64,000 nt of DNA from the NCBI RefSeq assembly GCF_000330505.1, contig NW_004191622.1, forward strand, positions 235,106 to 299,105, written 5' to 3'. Numbering within the stretch: the first letter of the stretch is position 1; each line of letters opens with the position of its first letter. The position numbers were made by a program, and so were the translations under genes. The DNA is from Entamoeba invadens IP1. Its lineage: Eukaryota; Evosea; Mastigamoebida; Endamoebidae. The notes beneath the pieces were generated by a model. It was not told where the DNA came from and ran no database searches. It was given only the letters and a program-made list of their open reading frames with translations. Shown one piece after another: positions 43,170 through 54,900 of the stretch.

Positions 43170-46100
43170 TTACAAAAACGCAATTTTGATTCCATAATTT
43201 GATATCTTCTCATTGACAAACTTTGATATACCCTTAAGGTACATGAAAACGCTCTGTGAAATTTCCGACAAAACAATAACGTTGTTGAGCAGACTGACGA
43301 CCTCTCCGACATTCTCGCACTTCGCTATCAAACTTTTAACTGGCTTGACCATGATCTTTGCCATCTCGCCTTCAAACCGCTCATTAACTTTAAAGAGATA
43401 TTTTAAAAAGAGGAATTGAGAAGTTGATATCTCCCCCACGTTTTGTGTAAAGAAAGTTAAGAAGTTAACAATCCTCTCTGGTTTTCCCAAAAAGGTGATT
43501 CTCACAAACTCTTCAAGAAAGAGCGTAGAAACTTCGTACTTACTAATAGCGTATAAAAACTCGACGTCGTCCATAAAATCGTCGGAACTTAATTTGACAA
43601 GTTGCTTGTTACTCTTCTTTGCGTTGTCGTTAACGTCGGAATTTACATAAAGGGTATAGAAGCATCTCAGAAGCGCAGCAGCAGTCTTGTCGTTGATGTA
43701 CTTCATACCCCCATTCTTGAGGATCTTCACTATCCTCCAGAAGATGTTCTTCTTGAGAACAACAAACTCCATTTCTTTGAAACTGTTCACCGCAAAGAAC
43801 TCAAAGAGGTCGACTATACTCTCCCTTGGCGATTTCTCCACACTCACGATGCACCGTTCCGCAAATGTCGCAATCTCACTCAATCTCTCATAATCATAAT
43901 CAGATCGTTCCGCCATTTTATCTGAAAGAACTTTCTTGAGCATTTTAAAAATCACATTCGATATCTGATAATTCCGAGAGAAGAACAGTGTTAAGACCTC
44001 TGGAGTGAAATAATGAAAGATCCAATCTGAACAAAACGTCACTTTGTCATAAATCTCATCAAAATAGGCCGCCCATGCTTCATAATTCGGGAGATTGGGA
44101 TTTCTAAACAGAACAGTCTGCATGTAAAACAGAGAAAATTTGATAGAAAGTGATAAAGTTGAGGTTTTTGCAACAGAGAATGCAAAGTCCTGGAAGCTTC
44201 GCGAAAAAAGAAAAATCTCGTTGTGAAAGGATGAGAAGCGTTGCGGAATGACAGCACATTTGGGCGACATCTTGTAGAGGAAAATTTGTGGCGTTTGGGA
44301 CAGCTCACTCGTGTCGAGATGACTCAGGTTCTCAAAGCTCTTCTCGGACCGCTCATACTTCTTCCCAAAGTCCCTCACCTTCTCAACAGTGACTCGTTCG
44401 CTTGAAACCAAAGGAGACGTCTTAAACCACTCCGTCCCTAACTTGAACCACGTTGACTCCCCTATCTCGCCATTCAAAATATACTCATAGTCTTTGTTTT
44501 GAGAATTGAATATGTCAATTTTTTCTTTGAATTGAAGGATACGATTTGAGGAAACAACAACATATTTTGCCCTTTGGTTTTCAGTATGATCGAAAATGTC
44601 GTCGAGGGTTTGGTCTTCCAAAACAAGTCCGTCGTCCCATCCAATTTGCCTTAAAAGCCCAAAAACCGTTTTGATGATGTGTAAATGGTCGGAACATTTT
44701 TCGTCGTACTTTTCCAACATGTTTTCGAGGTTCTTCGTAGAAATCTCACACTCTTGCTCGTTCTGTATTTTCGACAAAATTGTTTGTATCTCCCTCAAAA
44801 TTATTTTGAGATCCCCGTCGGTTGTTTTTGTCATGAACTGTGGCGATACAACTCCACTGAAAATCAGTAAGGCATCAATGACTACCTTGTTTCCAACAAG
44901 GGATGGTGTGCAAAACTTGAACTCTTTTTTTGCGAAAAATGAAATGTAGCGGGAGGTCCAGGTAACTAAAAAGTTCCCGAGGTCTCCGATCTTCGCAAGT
45001 TCCAATACAAAATCGAAACACAACTGTCTTGAGTTCTCTGTCTTACATCTTGGGAATGTCTCATTGCCGTCTTTCACGACCAAAATTGGAAACAAATACA
45101 CCTCCAGCAATTTCACAAAAAATACAGGGAAATCCTTCTCCAAAAATATGTTCTTTCCGTTGTCAAAGTGTTGTGACTTTATTATAGCAAGGCAGACTTC
45201 CAACGTTCCATCCAAGTTATCAATTTCGTCGATTTTACTATTTGTGTTGATCAAATGAATCACTTTGTCCACTTCTCGTTCGCAAAACTCTTTCATTTTC
45301 TCAGCACATTTCAGTCCTTTCAATTGAAAGCACTTTGGGATGATTCTCGACATCATAAAATAATATCCAAAGCCCTTTGCCTTCTTGTCATATTCAAAAC
45401 AGTCGCTGTACAACTGTTCCATCACTTCGCTAGTTCCTTGCAAATTTTCACTTTCATTGTACCATTCAAGAATCTCCAAAAAATCGTCACAGTCCTCTCG
45501 CGTTTTCATTGAATTCAGTAATTCGATAAACGAACTATTAAATCGATTCTCACACTTCCCATTGATAAGACCAATGAACAGAATGGATTCAAATAAGCAA
45601 ACGGTGCAATGCATAGTGATCGTTGGTGCCTTATCATCTTCTCTCCATGTCTTCAGCAGTTCTTCTATAAATTCGGAATTTTCCTTTTCAGTGTATTTGT
45701 CGAGATTTGCGTTCGTCCGCAGTTCTTTATTCTGCCGGAACACCCCCCACATGACTTTCGCAAATTGTTCGACTAAAATGTTCTTCACAAACACTTCAAT
45801 CACTTCATTTCGGAGTAACACAAACACGTACTCAAGAAACTTCCAAAACGCCAAATCAACGGACGAGAAGACGTCTTCCTCTTCAATGTTTTTATAGAGA
45901 AACACCAACGAGGAGAATATCGAATTCTCAACACTTTTTGTGTTATATTCTCCCGAGCACAAGGTCCCCATCGCCTGCACCAAATTCGTTTCTTCATTAA
46001 TAAAGTCGAACAGCGACGCGTACAAATTCCACCCCGAAAACGCAACACTTTCCGAATTTTTTAATATCGTTTTGATCAATTTTTCTTCAAGTTTTTTGTG

Positions 46101-47998
46101 CGTGTTATTCAACTCTTTGAGACCTTCCTTTTTAAAGCTCAACCCACTCCGTTTCGCCTCGTCCCCAATTTTCAAAATCACTTCATTTGATGTGATCGTT
46201 TTGGTGTTTTCATTCAGCTCAACGCCGTTCTGGATGATTCGAATGCGACTCGCCAACTCACTCTCAGACAACACAGACACCTTCTCCCAATTTTTCGGGA
46301 TTTTGGCTCGTATTGTCGAGCACTCCTTCAGCTTTTTTGCCAATACCGTCTTTTGTCCTTCGATGTTATACAAATTGATTCGCGTGAAGTACACCAATTT
46401 CGTCGTCTTCATATAATTCTCCAAAATGTCATTTTGTTCGTTCAAAATATCTCGCGTTTTCCCATCAGGTTTCGACGAATTCGACACCACTGACACTTTA
46501 AACGCATCAACTCGCCAACTCTCCGTATTCTCTTCCTCGAGGAAGACGTCGACTACTGTTTTCGAGATTTGGTCCAACACCAAGTCGGACGTCTTCTCGA
46601 TGAAGAGGACAAGCGTCTTCACCAGATAGAACGCGTCGGTGGAATTACATAATGTGACAAACGTGTCGACCACAAACCNNNNNNNNNNNNNNNNNNNNNN
46701 NNNNNNNNNNNNNNNNNNNNNNNNNNNNNNNNNNNNNNNNNNNNNNNNNNNNNNNNNNNNNNNNNNNNNNNNNNNNNNCACACTTCAATTTTGTCGTCGA
46801 CGATGATGATACTTTTAATGAGAGTCTGGTTATAATGCAACAACACCCGTTGTAAGCAGATCATCCCATTCTCCGTCATTATAGCGGAGATGTGTCCTTC
46901 CAGAAACGTCATCATTGTCATGATAGTGTCGTGTGACGGGGTTTTCTTTTCTTTGATAACAGTCTCGTTGATCCACTTAAAGAGAGTTTCGGGGAAGTCC
47001 AAGACGTCGACCAGTATCACGCTAATTCGAAGGACAAGTTGTGAAGGGATAGAGAGATGTGTAGATTCAATATAGATGTTGATATACTCCAATACCGTTC
47101 TTAATAATTCATCGTCGGGAGACTTAATGTCACTCTTCTCAAGAGAATCAATCGCCAATTTCATACTAAAAAAGTCTCGATCGATGCCCGGGCCATCGCC
47201 ACGGACTCGTAAACACTTTGTTAAAAGTTGCAAAGGGAGTACCACGTCGATATTTTCCTTCAGTATTTTATTCATGATATCTACCGAGATGTCTTCTATT
47301 GCATGCATCGACATGATTTGAAAGATCTCTTCAATGTTATTTAACCACACCTTCCCTTCATCTTTGTTGTAACACATTCGAACACATTTCTGCGAGAACC
47401 CAACAAGTCGCTCTTTACTCGCAAACTTCAAACCACTCTTCGAACACACAACTACAAAGTGTGTGATCAAAGGAACAACTATCTCAGAACTTCCTTTGGT
47501 CTTATTTAAATACTTAAAGATCTCCTCCGCTTCATCATTTTGCATGTAACACGACGTCTTCAATAACAAATCGCCGATTTCACTGCAATAACTCGTGTGA
47601 AGATGATTCGAAAGAATCGAAAGGAGTAAACCCTCCTTCAAATTTTTGGTCTCCGCCATAAAGACTATCGTCGGAAGACATACCCCAAAGATCTGTTTAT
47701 CTGCCATGTCAGAGGTCAACATCTGCCCAACTATCACCCCATTCGCTTTAAACCAATCAGTTAACCCTTTCCGAGTTAGCTCAGCCTTCTTCTCCTCAAA
47801 GCGAAATTGAACCGATTTGTTCGGAATGATCCGGTTCCGTGGTATCCCCTTGCCTTGGATCTGAACAACAAACTCGCCTAGTTCAGAGAAGAATAAATAC
47901 ATCTCTTGTTTCGAGGAGACACTAATACTATTCTCTATGAACTCCTCAAACGTTCGCTTTTTCTTGTCTAGTAATTTGTTGGAAGAGTTGGACGTCAT
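43170..47998 (-). CDS. USP9X/USP34-like giant protein with degenerate ubiquitin-hydrolase domain (split by a gap)
   Basis: About 406 residues before the gap (47998-46779) and 1169 after it (46678-43170), in different frames across the 100 N. The N-terminal GLTDWFKANG and the following LPTIVFMAE block match the helical N-terminal region of USP9X/USP34. A weak USP fold can be traced: FCTPSLVGNKVVIDALLIFS (near 44860-44920) sits where active enzymes have GxxNxGNTCYMNS, and YILNGEIGESTWFKLG followed by PQIFLYKM sits where HYYSYI...WYKFDD...AYILFY is expected. The catalytic Cys is replaced by Val and the His is missing. The remainder is helical solenoid. Family placement is moderate; loss of activity is inferred. 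Confidence 0.55.
46679..46778. other. Assembly gap (100 N) inside the USP9X/USP34-like gene
   Basis: Placeholder gap. Coding frames on either side differ, so the true length is not 100 or the frame is shifted within it. Confidence 0.99.
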
Positions 47999-48606
47999 CC
48001 CCTCTCACCTTTTCGTTCTGAATCTCTCCAAATCAAAAAATTAAAACTATTTCTTTCGTTTTAATTATTCAAAAAGACAAAAACAAAGTGAAAATGTGGT
48101 ACTATTAAGTCTTAAATAATTTATTATTATTGTATAGTTCTGAAAAAACGCTATTTTTCGTCATGTTGAAAAAAGAACAGCTGGTTGATTTATTAGTTTA
48201 ATGTACTAGTTTGCTAATACTGATATTTTGAAAAGGTTTTTATTTAGAAGTTGACAATTTTTATTGTATTTGAGACGAAAAAAAAACATGTATTTTTTCT
48301 TTCTAAATAAATTATAACATTTCTATTATTAATTTACTATTAATTTTTTTCACCATTGTTTTTTTATCTTTTCATTTTTATACTATAACAATAGTAATAA
48401 ATATAGTTACTATTTTTAACTATTTTTTTAAAAAACAATTTTTTTTGATAATAATTAAACTACATTAGTATTATAAATATTACCATTTTTTAAATTACTA
48501 CTTGAAACAATAACAATGGTTTTAATTGTAATATTAATATAGTTAAAAGAATCCATTAAATAACACCCGACCAAAAAGTTAGAATACATTACTATCTCTT
48601 CTTGTA
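47999..48606. other. Intergenic, no gene seen
   Basis: AT-rich spacer upstream of the USP-like gene; nothing recognised. Confidence 0.45.
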
Positions 48607-49404
48607 TTAAGACGGTAACTTCTTATCCCACCCGAAGTGTCTTGACACATGATTTACTTCGACATGACCTTTAGATGCTTTACAGAAGAATTCAGCAAGA
48701 GTATCTTCCGACTCACTTCTATTGACAAACTTAAGTAACCTTACAAAAATAAGTGCTTCTTCTCTCGACCTCAAAGTTCCAAATGCACCAAAAGCGGAAG
48801 GCACTGTGAATTTAGTGACATTTTTTGGTCGACGACCTTGATACGCTATTTTTGAGTAACACCGTCTTGTCTTACTTCGATTTGTCAATTCCAGAACCCC
48901 ATTAAAAGCATGTAAGTTGTATGTCTGGTCGTCTTCCGCAAACAAGAAATAGTCCGACTTAGCATCACTCAAAGCCTTAAGTAACCCATTTAGAAAATAA
49001 TAATTGATTCGCATGTGCTTCAAGTATCTGTCCCACTTCCATCGAGGATTTCCATTTCGCAAATCCGTCGCCGAGTAAAATTCGGCGACCCAGTCAGTGA
49101 AATTCGTGCCATCCTTTTCTATTGGATTAAAGTGCAGTTCTTCCACATTTATAGATATGTCAAATGTTGAACTAAATTCAGTAACAACGTCATCCATATC
49201 ACTGAACGTACAATTTTGACACCCTCGTATAAAGAAGATGTTGCGGACTGATAAGTCTCTGGGGAGATGTTTGAGAGCTTCAGAAAGATCACGCATCGAT
49301 CGTTTTAACATGGGTCGATTCTTTGGACCAGCTACCACAATGATAGATAGAGTCTTTGATAACACAAACGATTCAATAAGAAGAATACACAGAAATAATT
49401 GCAT
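48607..49404 (-). CDS. Putative secretory-pathway glycosyltransferase (MGAT4-like), 265 aa
   Basis: Signal peptide or anchor at residues 1-16. A Rossmann-like start TLSIIVVAGPKNRPMLKRSM is followed by several N-glycosylation sites, then LSDAKSDYFLFAEDDQTY (about 147-164), with an acidic EDD motif like the metal/UDP-sugar site of GnT-IV type transferases. FGAFGTLRSREEALIFVRLL follows, as an acceptor-side loop would. It most likely transfers a sugar to glycoproteins in the ER or Golgi. The exact donor and linkage cannot be called, and overall similarity is weak. Complete frame; ATG at 49404. Confidence 0.55.
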   Translation of the reverse strand: MQLFLCILLIESFVLSKTLSIIVVAGPKNRPMLKRSMRDLSEALKHLPRDLSVRNIFFIRGCQNCTFSDMDDVVTEFSSTFDISINVEELHFNPIEKDGTNFTDWVAEFYSATDLRNGNPRWKWDRYLKHMRINYYFLNGLLKALSDAKSDYFLFAEDDQTYNLHAFNGVLELTNRSKTRRCYSKIAYQGRRPKNVTKFTVPSAFGAFGTLRSREEALIFVRLLKFVNRSESEDTLAEFFCKASKGHVEVNHVSRHFGWDKKLPS

Positions 49405-50782
49405 TGTGGTTCAGTTCCTGCAAGTCTAGTTTGGCTCATTTATTTCTTTCGTTCTCTTTTGGGTTCTCTTTCCAATTGACTAAATTAATCAAACATTTTT
49501 ATTTGTTTACTTTTCATGTTATTATTAGAAAATACAAATCAGCTTTGTTTTCGATTGTCAAAAATGTGTTTATTACGTTTTTGTTATTTATTACATCTCA
49601 TTTATTATATTATATTTATTTATTTAATTTATTTTTTATTATTTATTACATTACACCTTTGTTATACAAAAATTAAAATGCGATTATTGAAAACACATTT
49701 AAACATCCAAGTGTGTAAATTCTAAAAAATATTTGTTGTTTAGTATTCATAGATAATAATTTATTATTAATACACTAATAATATAATTTAAAATTGAAGT
49801 ATTATATAGTTTTATGAATGTTAGTTTTTACTATATTTTTAACTATTAAAGCATGAAATATAATTTAAATGTTATTAAGTTAAATTCAAGACAATGATTT
49901 AATATCTTTGTTATTTGGTATCTTGTTGAGTATAAGAAATGGAATAATTCAGGTTAACATTATAAAAAACTATTCATCGTTTCGGTTTTTTGCAAATATT
50001 ACCTAATGCCAGTTGTTTACACAAAATTAAAGCCATTTGTTGCCCATTAAATAACATTAAAAAATGACTCTTTACAAAAGATAAATGAAATTTAAATTCA
50101 ATCAAAATGTTGTTATTTGGTGTAATAAATGTTAAGTCTGATTTTGAAACAAAAACATTGTGTAATTGTTATATTTTAAACTTTTTAGGATATTAATAGT
50201 AAAAAAGGTATTTTTCTTTTTTCAGACTTGTTATTTAGACAAGCTGAAAAAAGTATGAGTTGAGTAGTTAAAATTATAAAATTGTAGTCATTTTTATATT
50301 AAAATATCGGGAAAATTTCGACAAAAAAAGACAAACATTGTTTTACTTTTTACTTGACAATTTGTGTTAAGTTACATTGCCAAATTTTTTTAATTCAAAA
50401 CCAACAAATAAATAAATTATTATTAATAAAACAATAACATATAATAAATACAAATTATTAGAAAACTGTAATAGCATTGACAAAACCCATCAATATAATA
50501 AAAAATACTATTAAAAACACAACAAAATTTATTATTAATAAATTAAATAAATTTTAATACTAAATGGTAAATAATACTATATAAAATATATTAATTATTG
50601 TACAGTATTTGTATAGTTTTCAAATTATTATAAAATTGAATAATTCAAAATACTATTAAGACAATAGTTCTTATGTTTAATTAAAACAATTATTAAAGAC
50701 CTCTAACCATACAAACTATATATTAATCAATCAAAATTCATATATATTACCAATATATATTAATATATATATATTAATAATA
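49405..50782. other. Long AT-rich intergenic stretch
   Basis: Extremely AT-rich. Frames at 49404-49725 are Ile/Tyr/Leu low-complexity and not credible genes. TATATATTAA-type palindromes cluster at 50710-50785, near the 3' end of the XRCC2-like gene. Confidence 0.5.
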
Positions 50783-51798
50783 TTAATCCACAATATTACA
50801 AGTTGTGTTACTCACAACAAAAGGTTTGACTTTCTTCGACTCTTTATCGCCAATGATTTGTTTCATTTTTCCATCTATCAGAAGTGACGACACAATAATT
50901 CTTCTTGTGTTCTCAAATGCTGAGCACGCTATAGTAGAGTCCATTGTTGAATAAAATCCAAGCAATTTATTTTTCCAATAAACCTTTTCAGCTTTGGTCG
51001 GGGTTTGGCTTCGAAAGTAGACAACAGGGATCTTTTGGGCAACAACGTGAATCTCTTGATAGAGCCAATCAAGTGATCCTTCACATATAACTTTTTTCAC
51101 AGCTAAATTAATGGACGAAATTATTACAACACCTGTGACTTAATATCATAAAATTATAGTATAGTTATTGTTTATTTATAACTTTTTGTTTTGATACTCG
51201 TTAATTGCTGATTTTAATTAAAACACTATTTGAATTTAACGATTATATTGTTTAACGATCTTATTTTCAATGAATAGTACTGAATAACTCGTAAAATATA
51301 ATAAAAAATATCGAAATATCAACTTTATCAAATAAATAATAGACTCGTTAATTATATTTAAAAATACAAAATTTTACCTCGTTAATTTATTTGATGAGCA
51401 ATTCCCTCTTTTATGTAATGAAGAAGACAAAGAAAAAGATCGAGATGAATAAGAAATTACAAACTATCTACAGTACACCACTCCGTCAACTTTAGAGCTC
51501 CCATAATTTCCGATTTTGTGGAACACTCGCTGATAAAAATGCGTTTGATGCACTCAGTGAGAAACCTTTTTTCTAACACACTGACTCGCTCGATAACGTT
51601 TTTGCAAAAGTTGCGCCCATCAATTTGGATGATATGAACTTTACATTGGGGATTGAACACTACCAAATTCGCAATCAATTGGTTCCGCAACTCTTCCTCC
51701 CCCGACCCAAACATACTGAAAATTTCAACTTCACGCTTGGGCTCAAGAACACACCCAAACGACTCAAGAAGGTTTGTCTGGAAAGTTGGCTTTGACAT
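50783..51798 (-). CDS. XRCC2-like RAD51 paralogue with degenerate Walker A
   Basis: Exons 51798-51465 and 51132-50783, joined in phase (A plus GT), give 227 residues. The 332-base intron (GTTTGT to CACAG) is the longest here. The order follows XRCC2: EVEIFSMFGSG at the P-loop position, HIIQIDGRNF (family LFIDTDYHF), VLEKRFLTECIKRIFISEC (family LEHRL...IKYCLGRFFLVYC), the strand VVIISSINLAV at Walker B, and a final SSLLIDGKMKQIIGD part. The P-loop lysine is replaced by Glu (GSGEEEL for GTGKTEM), and Walker B lacks its Asp. XRCC2 acts in the RAD51-paralogue complex in homologous recombination. ATP binding is unlikely here. Confidence 0.6.
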
Positions 51799-51962
51799 GT
51801 GAAAACGATTTAATTATATTAGTTATAGTATTTTCTCCTTGAGCGATAATAGATATAATATATTCAAATAAATAGTAATAAAAATATTTATTTGTTACTA
51901 TTTATTTATTACTAAAACAGAATCTATATTATTATAAAAAAATCAATCAATCAATAAAAGAA

Positions 51963-54900
51963 TCACACAATATACTGCGGGGTGCTTCCCTCTTTCAATA
52001 GAATTCTCTGGTCTGTGGTGAACAACGGAGCGTAGTATACGTCCCACATATCCTTACGACTTTCCCAGAACTCGAGGAGCGCGCGTTTCTTAGCAGAGAT
52101 ACACGAATTTACAGCAAAAGGCATTGCCGCGAAGTCGACGAGTATGTTCACAAAGAAAGGAGGGATGTCAGTCTTGTATGTCCCAATGAGAGCACTCACC
52201 GCCAATATATACGCATGTTGATAATTCTCGTTCCCGCCCTCCTCAACTTTCTTTTTCAACTTCTCAATAAATTCGCATATTAACTCGATGGGGTGGAAAA
52301 TATCAAACACTGCTAAAATAGTGTCCGCAACAATGATTCTGACTTGTAACAGTGGCGACACCAACAACTCAAACATCGTCTCCAACACTCTTCTGATCTT
52401 TTCTTCGGTCATTCTGAATTCGTGCACATAGATAGTGACACTAATGTTTCGAGCCAATATACCAACCTGATTTTGTGAACATGCGTTCTCTTTTATTGTT
52501 TTCAACAGAAATTCCAAAAACACTCCGAACGACTTTTCTTCCATAAATAGTGGCGAGTAATTATCGAATATTTCCGCGACATCATCCATTACACCGTGTG
52601 TTGAAGTTGCATACGATAACAACTTTACATACACTTTTTCCAATAAATTCACGGTATCTTCTTTGATGATAAAACTTTGCTCATAACTCGGGAACAAAAT
52701 TTTTGGAATGATTTTGTACTGTGGCGGCAACGCAATTGCGTTATTATTATCTTCCCGTTTCTCGGGCATTTCATTGACGAGTTTCTCAAACACCTCCATA
52801 AAGTTTTTCATCTCTTCTGGGTATTGCATTTGGTATACCAAACACTTTGACCCAAATGTGATCGCGCACTCTATCAATTGTTCAATTGGGTTTCTCACAA
52901 TCTCCTCGAAGATAACAAGCGCGGGGTCTAGCAAGTCAAATCGCGCTCGAGATGCCGTCAATATATACATCTGTGAGAGTACACTTCTTTTGCCCATAGC
53001 AATCAGTTCAAATGGTTTTGTGATTCGTGGGTCTGACCGGCACGAAAACATTGCGTGCAACCGGTTAGCATACGCATAAGCGTCCTCATATTGTTGACTC
53101 AAAATTCCATCCATTATCTGTCCCAATCGTTCCGTCACCTCTCTCATTTCTTCAATCTCAAGCATCTCATTTCCTTCGAGAACTATTTGGAAGAGAACCA
53201 TAGCTTTTCTAAATTCATCTTTGTTTTTCTTTGACAATCTCTCCTCCGTCATATCCAACAGCAAATTTGACACTTTCTTCCCGAAAATTTGGATAAATTG
53301 GTGTAATAACAAATAATCGTTCAGTGAGATATATTTCCCTTCTTCATCATCTTCGTCCCCAACAATGTCATTCGTCACTATAAATCCCAAAAGTGTTATA
53401 TACTTTTCTAGTTTCTCTTTATCATCAACAAACCTATTTGTTATTATATTTTTATTATAGAATTATAATACCATTTGGATTTGTTTTGTGAAAATGTTTT
53501 TTAAATTGTTTTCAAAATACAAAACAAACTTCTCGAGTCTTTCCTTAATATCTTGTGGAATGTCAATACTTTTTTCTACTGCTGAGAAAAGTCCAGCTTC
53601 CCCAAACTTTGACGTGAACTCGTTGATAAGGTGGAGGTTGTGATGTTCTGAAAAGTCATCAGTTTTGAGATCTTGCGAAAGAAGTTCTGATTGAGTGATG
53701 CAGAACGTCTTCTTTCGAATCATTTTGGCAATCTCTTTGAAATATGTGGAACGATCGGTAGATTTAAGGACCAAAAACAGACCACGTTTCTTGTCGAAGT
53801 TCTGTATGCAAAGTCTCAAAATTGTACCATACCGTTTTGGCAATGGTAGAGGCATGAGTAGTTGTTCAAGGGAATAGTAAATTAGCGACACTGGGACGAC
53901 TTTGCCTCGCTTCATCAGATACATTGAAACCACTTTGCTCAATATCCGATGCATCAAAGGATTAGTGTTACACCCCTTATACAATAGTTGCATAAAGTCT
54001 TCTGGAAGCTCTTTAATCTGGTGGATGTTACACGTCTCCACAGCCAATTCAATTTGTGAAACCAGAGTTGTCAGCGCGACGTCGCGGAAGACAGCGAAGT
54101 TGTTCAATTCGCTTTGGATGAAATGTTTAATGACGTCAAAGAGAAGGTAGATGTCCTTCACTTCCAAGTGGTTGACATACGTGCACAAGATCTTCAGTGC
54201 AAATATGTACGAGTTGATGTTATTCTTTGTAATTTCTTTTGGTAAGTTTGCCATCAACTTCTCGATGATTTCCTTCGCTTGTCCATGACGTAATAAGTTA
54301 CATGAGTTTGAATATTGGTGGAAATCTCCATCGCAAATATTAATAGTGAGCAGTTCCTCTTCGATGAATAGATCAACGTCAAGTTGTGTGTACAACAAGT
54401 CATAAACGAATGATTGTAATTGATATAAAATACTTGTCGCTTGTTCGTAAAAGATGATAGGTGGAAATTTGGTGTGGAACGTTCGTTTCGTCGGGTGGAT
54501 TAAAAATGAAACGGAACTTGGTGTGTAGTTCTGGCTTTGTTTCCTCAAATACGTCCGCAGTATTTTCAGCAACTTCTCGATGATCTTTTTGTCGTCCAAA
54601 AAGAGCGTTCGAACGCGTTTAGAAATTGCTATCATAATATGACCAACACTTTCCCAGTTCATTTTTCTCTCGTACACTGACTCCAACTCAAATCGAAGGC
54701 ACTCGAACTCTTCTGGCAATTGTGCTTTGTGTTCTCGAATGTCGTACAACACAGAGGCGGCCTCTTCAAACACTTCGAGACAACTTAAGACGTGGAGCAA
54801 ATCGTTTCTTTTTCCTTTCAGTGTGTCGTCTTGCATCTCTGCAAGTTGTTTTAGTTTCTCGAAATTGTCATACACAAACGTGTTATAAAATTCTTGGAAG

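Noticed and set aside
43213..46629. Many plus-strand ORFs opposite the USP-like gene
   Set aside because: All are antisense shadows of a long intact minus-strand frame.
49404..49725. Two overlapping small membrane-like ORFs
   Set aside because: Ile/Tyr/Leu low-complexity from AT-rich DNA, overlapping each other, one starting in the glycosyltransferase promoter.
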